Source of the DNA: Steinernema hermaphroditum
Taxonomy: Eukaryota > Nematoda > Chromadorea > Rhabditida > Steinernematidae
NCBI GenBank assembly: GCA_030435675.1
Contig: CM059625.1
Location: forward strand, 8,556,001 to 8,620,000
Direction: 5' to 3'
Length of the DNA stretch: 64,000 nt
A program made the position numbers and the translations under genes. The notes beneath the pieces are model-generated. The model was not told the DNA's origin and did not search any database. It was given only the letters and a program-made list of their open reading frames with translations. Shown here one piece after another: positions 56,352 through 64,000 of this stretch. Within the stretch, counting starts at the first letter, position 1. The number at the start of each line of letters is the position of its first letter.

Positions 56352-58261
56352 TTAGCAATATGTTTTACTTATATCATTATGATTGCGTAACATTTGTTTC
56401 AGTGTGCTTTGGCGTATGTCTTGTTCATCTTTCTGTGCAATGATTCTAAAATTGCTTATGTTCGTTAGGCATTTATGTGATTTCTTTACCTAGGAAAATG
56501 TTTGATTGTTATGAACTGTATCCGCTTTGATAAGGGGTTGGTGAACGGTTTCCAAATGGCCGTTACGGTAACAAATTTTCCTCGTGAAGACCGTATTCTA
56601 TACGTTGTAATCTTCTGAACACTGTTTGTTTGTACTGAAAGATGATAAAAAGGCAAGAACGCGAATTAGTAGGTACTTGACTTCTGCAGTTGGGATGCGG
56701 TTAGGAGATCTCCGTCGTAGATCAAGTCATAGTAGCTGCTCCCGATTAAATCGTGAGGTAATTTATCGGTGACGTTGCTAATTCTGTAACAGAAGATGGT
56801 GGTTCCATTCAATGCTGAACAACATACGCTTCGTCCACTCGCTGTATACGAGCTACGTTGTTGATGATAATAGTAAAAGGAACGAAGACGACTGAAAATG
56901 CATTTGTACAATAGGAACGTCTGAATGGGAAAGCCCAACGCGAGCCTATCATTACTTCTTTAAAATGCATTTAAAATTATTTCCTATAGACAGCCTACCT
57001 ATTTTAGGGCTCACTGGTCGAGCGATGATCAAGGACACCTTGGTTTGAGGATTGCCTATCGCCACGTGACACTCAACAGTAACGAAGTCGTCGTTGTCTG
57101 AGGGATTTCCGCACACAAATGGATTCTTCGCCATCCGAACGACCACCAATCTTCTAAGCGAAGGATGTGTCTGGTCGACTCCGTTCGACGGCCTCAAACT
57201 TTTCAAAGGGACTTCGTCGTTGTCCGCGTCAGACGCAGAAAAGTCCCCCTCAAAGCAAATAAATTTTAAGAACGGTTTTATGTCATCTGGGTGCAGGACG
57301 TCGATCCATGAACGATTGCAAAGACTGTTCACTGTCCACGGTAGCTTTTCTGATATGTTTTCACCAACATTAATGATTTCAGCGGTTTGCGTCGATGTCA
57401 ACAGTAGAACATGGTCACCAGACTGTAATAGTCTTCATTGATTCCAAGTTTATTAGCAACCATACCTTCTCCAATATTTCTCTTAAGTCCTTGTAAGATA
57501 TCGAGGAAGAGGAACCGAAAAGACTGAAGTCGGTCAGCGACGAGTTTTCTAATGTTGCGTTGTTATCGGCACCAGAATCAAAAATATGCACTTACGAAGT
57601 GTATTGATATATTGAAGGGCCAACCGAAGTACGGTTAACTTGTCGTACTTTTTGTTGGCAGCGCTAGGAACTAATAAAGCCAGTTGGTTGAGCAGACTAT
57701 TCATTCGATCGCGCCTTCGTTTTTCGACTTCTGAATGGTGATTCGAATTAGCCGCACGTGCATCTGCGTCCTCGGTTGTTTCATCCTCAACACTGAAAAA
57801 ATATCTAACAAAAAGTATCCTCCGGTGGATGCTATGAGTTAGAGACGCCTTCTGTCATATTGAGGCAGATTTAAGAGCGCTAGAAATAAAAAAAACTGTT
57901 GTTGTTTCCTTATGATGCAACCTTGAATTGCAATTGTCATTTTAAGGGGAAGGAGAATTGAACACGTTTCGAAGAAGCATTTGCACACAGTGCAAACAAT
58001 GCGCTCCTGGAAGAGTTAGCGCCAAATCCGTTAAACTAACATTCTTTGCTTCATTTGATAACTATTTCACACTTACGAGAAAATGCGATCCGATCGACTT
58101 TTCACCCCTATGCTCGCAAAGGATGGTTCCGCACGTCTAATTAGATAAGATGACAAAACTTTTCTAGCCTCTACTTTTTGAGTATTACGGTAGATTGCAT
58201 TTTGTAACTCAGAAAAATCGGCCGTCGCAGAACGATCACTATCGCCACTGTTTGTTTGCAT
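56352..58261 (-). CDS. bHLH-PAS transcription factor, BMAL/cycle-like
   Basis: Class II-type bHLH-PAS subunit, nuclear, expected to heterodimerise on E-boxes. Exon 1 (from 58261, MQTNSGDSDRS) joins over about 280 nt to VEDETTEDADA. The basic helix-loop-helix is HSEVEKRRRDRMNSLLNQ then KYDKLTVLRLALQYINTL (57600-57720), with the H-E-R pattern of E-box binders; it is closer to BMAL (EKRRRDKMN...LDKLTVLRMAVQHM) than to ARNT. PAS-A is SGDHVLLLTSTQTAEIINVG and WIDVLHPDDIKPFL. PAS-B is reached by a 44-nt GTATGT intron (VDEA to ISNVTDKLPHDLIGSSYYD) and ends KITTYRIRSSRGKFVTVTAI through WKPFTNPLSKRIQFI. A final exon (RIIAQKDEQDIRQS) ends at 56352; without it the stop is at about 56500. There is no long C-terminal activation tail. 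Confidence 0.82.
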
Positions 58262-59702
58262 TAAACTCAATCACTGCGCGATCAAAGCTGCCGTATCCTT
58301 TGAATCGGCCGTAATGACGGTCGCTGTTTAATTGGCTCCTCTTCACTGCGCTTTAAATAGTAAAAATCAGGTGAAATTCTACAACTTTGTACTAAAATTT
58401 CATCTAATATGTTTTTCGCGATGCGCGCAGAGCTTTGTTGCGTCATCGAGCCCATTGGCGCCTACTGTAGCGAATAATCAGAGCAGCGTCCAGCTCGAGC
58501 TATTCGAGCTCTCGCATCGCTTTTCGCCGCATAAAAGCATATCTTTGAAGGAATTTCAACGGTAAAATCGTTGACCGCTCACTGTGCGCTTTTCGCAGGA
58601 GCATGTTTTGACTGAAATTTAGTGCTCCCTCTTACATTGGTTACGATGATTAAGCATGTGAATGGCAAATGCTTTCACCCCACCGCGGCCCCTCTTGTAT
58701 TTTGCTTTGCAAATTGCGTTTCCGTTCAGATCTCCCTTTGATAACCGACCTGCGCATCCGGGCCGCACGGATGCGGGCGGGGATCACAAAGTGTGATCCG
58801 ACATTGTGTCGAGGTATTCATCAGCCATGATTCGATGTCCGCATGCCGATCGCTCTCTGTCGCGTTTTCGTTCTTGGAATGATGATTCAGAAGTTGCGCG
58901 GCCCTTGAACAGTCATACCGTGGACACTGATTGGATAAGGGGTGACTACCGGTCTCTTTCGTTAGTCACGAGCTCATGAGAATGGGCGAATCCTCTGCCT
59001 AGTGTTTATCCCAACTATTGCCAAACATGCCGACCGTAATGTGCGGCTGCATTGCGTGCTTTCTCCACTGCGGGCGAGGTTATGCTAACGAAAAGGACAG
59101 TTCCAATCGATTAGTCCTTCTATAATATTCGTTAGGGTCGTCCGCGCCAACTTGTAAGAGCGCCTCCTTTCGCCGTGCACAGATCGCCGATGAGTGAATG
59201 GTATGCCAACGACCAACCCCATCGTAGCGGGTTTCACCCATAAAATGCGCATAGGAAGAACTTCCTTCCATAATGCCCTTCTTTTAGGTTCCTTTACACT
59301 TTGGCACCGCAACGGGCATTGTGAGGGCGCGAGGGCTTGCCGCCGTCGTGCTGCTGTGGATATGGTATGCTGTGTACGTGTGACCCCTAACCCCAGACAT
59401 AACCCAACCCGACAGGCGACGTTCTGCATACAATGCGTGCGGGTCTGCCTCTCTCCTCTCAGTTCCACTGACCGTTCGGACTCGGCGCTCTCGCACGTTG
59501 ATCGACGGTCATCAATAGGCCACATCTACATGACGCCCTCAACGGCCCACACACCATTATCCTCTCCAATCCGCGCGGTTTTGTTCTGCTTCTACCATTC
59601 GGGAAATTGTGCGTCGCGCGCGCCAAATGTACTTCTCGCCGTTATTCATCGCCCAATCGTGATATTATATTCGTGTATCTATTTTTTATTTCAGCGTTCA
59701 AA
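58262..59702. other. Intergenic between divergent bHLH-PAS and innexin genes
   Basis: Shared upstream region. Long open frames at 59085-59525 (-) and 59194-59811 (+) overlap on opposite strands; the plus one runs out of frame across the innexin start. They show no domain. TATTTCAG just before the innexin ATG marks a leader splice site. Confidence 0.6.
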
Positions 59703-61171
59703 ATGCTCGGGATACCATTTCTGGATGACGCCATATCAAAATGGTTTAAGCCACAAACATTTGATGATCCCGTCGATCGACTCAACTACTTCATCACCTC
59801 AACGCTGCTGACGTTCTTCGCTCTCATGGTGTCTGCCAAGCAGTATGTGGGCTCGCCCATCCAGTGCTGGATGCCTATGGAATTCAAAGGAGGCTGGGAA
59901 CAGTACGCGGAAGACTACTGCTTCATCAAGAACACTTACTACATTCCATTCGAAGAGCAGATCCCGGAAAGCATTGACGACCGCCAAGAAGCCGAACTGA
60001 ATTACTATCAGTGGGTGCCTATCGTCTTGGCGCTACAAGCCGTCATGTTCTACATTCCCAACTGGATTTGGAAGACCCTTCACCAGCAGAGTGGTACGTC
60101 ATCTTTCCGGAGTGCATTTTTAATTGTACAAATGTGTGATTTTTAGGCATCGACTTGAGTACCGCTGTATCCGACGCTCGCCATTTGCGAACTTTGCGAA
60201 GCAACGACCGATGCGCCGAAACGAAACGACTGGCACACTATGTGAGCGAATGCCTTGAGATGAGGGAGCACCGCCGATCACCGCGTCGCGTCTTCATCTT
60301 CCGCTTCGGCCAGGGTCTCGGATCTTACGTCTCCATGCTGTACCTGTTCGTGAAGCTGCTCTACCTAGTCAATATTGTCGGACAATTCATGATCCTGAAC
60401 AGCTTCCTCTCCAGCGAAAACTATCAGCTCAGCACGTGGTACGGCTTTTCCGCTTTCAAGGAGCTCTGGGACGGTGAGATTCTCCCCGAGAACACCTATG
60501 CCAACAAGATCTTCCCGCGCATTACGATGTGTGACTTTAAAGTTCGACGTCTGGCTAACATCCACCGATACACCGTTCAGTGCGTCATCATGATCAACAT
60601 GTTCAACGAAAAGATCTACTTGTTCGTTTGGTAAGCGCCATTCGCAATGAACAAGATGTACTAATGAGTGCTCTTCTTCAGGTTTTGGTTCCTCTTCGTT
60701 GCCATCTCTACTTTCATTAACTTCATCTACTGCTGCTTCTCCCTGATTCCTTTCGGTATTCGCGTGAAGACCACAAAGGCTCTGCTGAAGCACGCTGGCA
60801 GTGAATCCTTGGACAACTCCGTCATCCGCGAATTCGTTGACAGCGGGCTTCGCCCAGGTAAGTCACCCTCCAACAAATAAGACAAATCGTCGTTTCTGTT
60901 TCCAGATGGCTGCCTTCTTCTGCGTTTCATCGAAGGACACGCCGGCGCCATCGTCGCTCGTGAAATTAGCACTGCGCTCTACAGTGACTTCCTTGAGCAC
61001 TTGAACGAAAGAAAATCCGGCCCAGGTTCGCACAGTACCGAGTCCACTACGCCTGGTTTAGAAGACGGTTTCAGCGAAACCTATGATGGCACTAAGATGA
61101 ACACTCCATTGATTGCACCACCCGTGAGTGTCATGTCCTACCCAGGACCTCCCAAGCCAAAGGCGGTTTGA
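59703..61171 (+). CDS. Innexin (gap-junction channel subunit)
   Basis: Four-transmembrane protein of invertebrate gap junctions. The start MLGIPFLDDAISKWFKPQTF is 8 nt after a TTTCAG site. TM1 is LNYFITSTLLTFFALMV. Extracellular loop 1 has a Cys pair in CWMPMEFKGGWEQYAEDYC. The signature YYQWV precedes TM2 (PIVLALQAVMFYIPNWIW). TM3 is LYLFVKLLYLVNIVGQFMIL. Loop 2 has Cys in TMCDFKV and YTVQCVIMINMFNEKIY. TM4 is FLFVAISTFINFIYCCF. The C-tail is Ser/Thr/Pro-rich and ends PPKPKAV. Four or five exons with short introns. The length of about 420 residues is typical. Many nematode innexin paralogues exist and I cannot say which this is. Confidence 0.95.
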
Positions 61172-62758
61172 AAAACCGATGCGGTAATTGGATGACACTG
61201 TTGCTCATTTCCCCAACCACTTAACTCAGAACTTTCACTTTATCTAACATTCTGTGGTGCTATACATGTATTTCATTTCGTAAATTTATTGTCTATGACA
61301 AGCTGGGCTCCCATTCGCTAGTTACACTTCGTCTTTATCGCGTATCGACTAATGCACTTTGTTAGCACTTACGTTGACCCCACATTTCACTTATCCTCCA
61401 ACTGAAGCAGCCACAGGGTGCAACACTGTTTATCGGGTACGTGCTTTATTGTCTACATAATCAGTTTCTTATGTCGTTTAATAAACCTTTTGACGTAAGA
61501 AGGACGAAATAAATAACACCTCATACCGACACACCGAAATTAGGCGAGGATTTCGACTGTGACAGTAAAACGGCTTGCCGTTGTGGTACTAGTGTAATAG
61601 TTTCCGATCCCCGACACCGTGTTCGGTCTTTGTGGTCGCGAACGCGCGCCAATCAGGGGTTTCGTGACGGGACATCTCCAAAGTAAAAAAGCTACCCATA
61701 AAACATGAAAAGCGCACAAAATGTCTGAGGTAATGGCGCAGTTGTGAATCACAAAAAGCCGAAGAGTGCCGAAGAAGGAAGAGAAGCAACGACTACGGTG
61801 ATCTACGTTTCTTCATTACGCATTATAAGATATCTTGCACGGCGAATGCCGTTGATTTAATAGAAAAGTAAATTATCCCCTGTGTATGGTTACAAATGGA
61901 GGATTTTTGTCAGGGAAACAGAACGTATAGCGAACATCCCCGGAATATTTTTCCAGAAAAAATAACGATGCTAGTTTAATATGAATTTGAATAGAAATAT
62001 GCCGTAACGGCTAGTAGTTACTTTTAATTACGTAGAAATGAGCCAACCTTTTATAAATGTAGTCGACGGACTCCGTTTCCGACATGTTCCGGACGGTCGA
62101 CTGTGAAGTGAGGAACGCAAGGATGGGTACAAGAGAAGTCTTTGGCGGCGATTGCGCTTCCCCGCGCATGTGACAAAATGTGATTCACGTGTAGTACTCT
62201 TGGGGAACCTGTTTGGTGTGCGCGGTAGTCGTCCTTTTGCTGATGTCCTCAGCTGGAAGATCGTGGCTGGCGGCATTGGGCACTCATCGCACAAAAAGCC
62301 TTCCATGCAGGATCTTTGCTTAATAGCTTTGGAAGTCAGAAATCCGTCTGCACAATAGTGCAAAATGCATTTCTCAACTTTGTTGGACAGCATACTTAGA
62401 ATTCTTTGTTGAACATCAGATACTGATGCATTTTCCTTGTTTTGCCCCCAAAATTTGTACCGTACGTACATATGTATAACACGCTAAGTGCCTGAGTCTT
62501 TTGTGTATTTTGAGGTGTTGAAGAATCCAGTTAATCCAAATGCTACCGCCAAAGACTGTTTGCCACCGAAAACAAAAATACCACTCTACTTAAGTTGTTT
62601 TCTTGCGTTTTTCGCTTCGGAGGAGGCCTACGCAAACATTTGACACAAATGGCAACAAATGGACCTTCGTCCACAAAGAAGGCGCAGTAACGATCAGGCT
62701 GCAAACGATCGTGACTTCAATAAAAGGAACAATGACGCTAGAGTTGCGCAAAGTCACT
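61172..62758. other. Intergenic between innexin and EB-module gene
   Basis: Holds the innexin 3' flank, with AATAAA at 61480-61485. A minus frame of 147 codons at 62028-62471 opens on a non-ATG codon and has no domain. Nothing else is supported. Confidence 0.55.
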
Positions 62759-62766
62759 TATAAAAG
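62759..62766 (+). promoter_or_regulatory. TATA box of the EB-module gene
   Basis: TATAAAAG begins 57 nt upstream of the ATG at 62816, nearly the same spacing as in the TIL gene. Confidence 0.5.
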
Positions 62767-62815
62767 ACGAAATCTTCAGTCATTGCAATGCTAGCTGCAG
62801 TTTAGTGCTTTTTCC

Positions 62816-64000
62816 ATGGCTTTCATTCAAGTCCTCCTTGCACTTTCTACTGTTATCATATTCGTTTGTTGTGAAGAAAACGGTTCCACCGTAAAAACAA
62901 ACGTTTTTGCTACCGGTACGTACAGAAATGCTGTTTTTGACATAGGGTAAAATAACTTTTAGTGCCTCTAAATTCCGAATGCACTGATATTGTCGTCTGC
63001 TCTCCCCCAGCGCGCTGTGTATCAGGAATGTGCCGATGCGAATACCCTTACGTACCTAGCGAACATCACTGCATTTTGGACGAGAAATCGAAGAACAACA
63101 TTCAAAGTGAGCAAGAAAAGAAAACAGATTCCGAAATTGAGCGAAACTCGACAAAAGCATCGCTTGATGCTGCTTTCCGGATTCAGAACAAAGTACTTCT
63201 CGATGCCCTGTCGAACAATGTAAGCGTTCGATAAGGAATTATCATTTTTTTACTGTATGTTAACTTTCAAGCGTCAGCAGGAACCCACCTTTATTAGCAT
63301 CGCTAGTGCTGATGAGGATTCTCCTACAGTTCAGTTTTTCCACCTCAAACCTGTTGGATCACTTGCTGTGCTTGGCCAGAATCAGACAGAAGAAGCAGCG
63401 CCCTTAGCCCCTTTATCTGACTCCCCTATTCAGACAACGACTTCGCAAACTTTTTCACAGTCGGCTGCGAGCACTTCCTCAGTGATAGCACCCGTTCACT
63501 TCTCTTCCCCTCAACCTGACATGTCCGTTAGTAAAAGATTCATCTACCAGCAGCCCATGTATCACAGCCCATCCTTTTTTTATTCCCAACCCCTTTTTGT
63601 CCCCCAGCAACAAGTCATTTCCCAGTCTTACCCGGATTCAAATCACTTAACTAAGTCAGACTTCATAGCTGCGGTTCCTTCTATACCTCATCAGGTTCCA
63701 CTATCAACCCAGACTATTCGTCCCCTTCAAGTTCCGTTTTACTATTCTCAAGAGTTAAATACCCCAAGGGTTTTTTCACATTCTGTTTCCTCACCTTTTC
63801 ATGAGACCGCTACACAGCAACAACTTCCTATCATCCTCCAACCTAGCTCACCTGTCCAAATCGTTCCCTCTCCACAGAGTGTCAATGTTATTGAGCTTCC
63901 CGTCCCGCAACAACTCAACTCAGGAGATTCATGTGACACTGCCGGACGTTCATGTGCGGGAGGCAGCGTTTGTTATCAGGTATATTCGTGAGCGGTTTTA
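62816..64000 (+). CDS. Secreted EB-module protein (continues past the right edge)
   Basis: The start MAFIQVLLALSTVIIFVCC is a signal peptide. After a short intron, an EB (Cys-rich) module reads ECTDIVVCSPPARCVSGMC, then CEYPYVPSEHHC. A charged spacer follows, then a long Pro/Gln/Ser-rich low-complexity region from about 63288. At the window end SCDTAGRSCAGGSVCYQ opens a second Cys module and meets a GTATAT donor at 63981, so the next exon is outside. The EB domain is common in nematode secreted proteins, but its biochemical role is unknown. Start and first two junctions are in frame. Confidence 0.8.

Noticed and set aside
59085..59811. Open frames of 146 (-) and 205 (+) codons upstream of the innexin
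   Set aside because: They overlap on opposite strands. The plus frame runs across the innexin start in another phase, and neither shows a domain or signal peptide.
62028..62471. 147-codon minus-strand frame with several Cys
   Set aside because: Starts on a non-ATG codon, has no recognisable cysteine spacing, and overlaps plus-strand frames of similar quality.

Overview
The window is nuclear DNA of an animal, most probably a nematode. Its genes are split by many very short introns, mostly 42-55 nt, ending in TTTCAG, TTTTAG or similar. The gene set is metazoan: innexin, calsequestrin, sarcoglycan, syntaxin, an aminergic GPCR and a bHLH-PAS factor. A CtBP co-repressor carries an N-terminal THAP domain, an architecture known from C. 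elegans. The moderate GC content, the short introns, a triple-TIL secreted inhibitor-like protein and an EB-module secreted protein suggest a clade I (Trichuris-like) worm. That placement is inference; no sequence search was run.

Layout, left to right. 1-6237 (-): divergent unconventional myosin with motor, two IQ, MyTH4 and FERM regions, running off the left edge. 7043-7400 (-): small neuropeptide precursor ending in an amidatable PRFG. 9944-11877 (+): calsequestrin. 12297-14013 (-): alpha/epsilon-sarcoglycan. 14367-15758 (-): LRRC58-type leucine-rich repeat protein. 18081-18782 (+): ARL4-type small GTPase. 21187-25943 (+): THAP-CtBP. 26550-27491 (-): secreted two-Ig protein. 31179-34888 (+): SAP-domain, MRTF/myocardin-like factor. 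About 36564-38762 (+): C2H2 zinc-finger protein with unresolved 5' end. 38904-39908 (-): three-TIL secreted protein. 40769-42806 (-): fatty acyl-CoA reductase. 47657-50369 (+): tyramine/octopamine-type GPCR. 50960-53390 (-): mitofilin/MIC60. 54013-55578 (+): plasma-membrane syntaxin. 55794-56268 (+): SDHAF2. 56352-58261 (-): BMAL/cycle-like bHLH-PAS protein. 59703-61171 (+): innexin. 62816 to the right edge (+): EB-module secreted protein.

Functional themes, by inference. Calsequestrin and sarcoglycan belong to muscle calcium storage and sarcolemma support. Syntaxin, the amine receptor, the peptide precursor and the innexin belong to signalling between excitable cells. CtBP, the MRTF-like factor, the zinc-finger protein and the BMAL-like protein are transcriptional regulators. 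MIC60 and SDHAF2 are mitochondrial. Exon chains were assembled by hand so that each junction keeps the reading frame. Three junctions use GC rather than GT donors. The long gaps hold no gene I can support, apart from one orphan terminal exon and one small membrane ORF given at low confidence.
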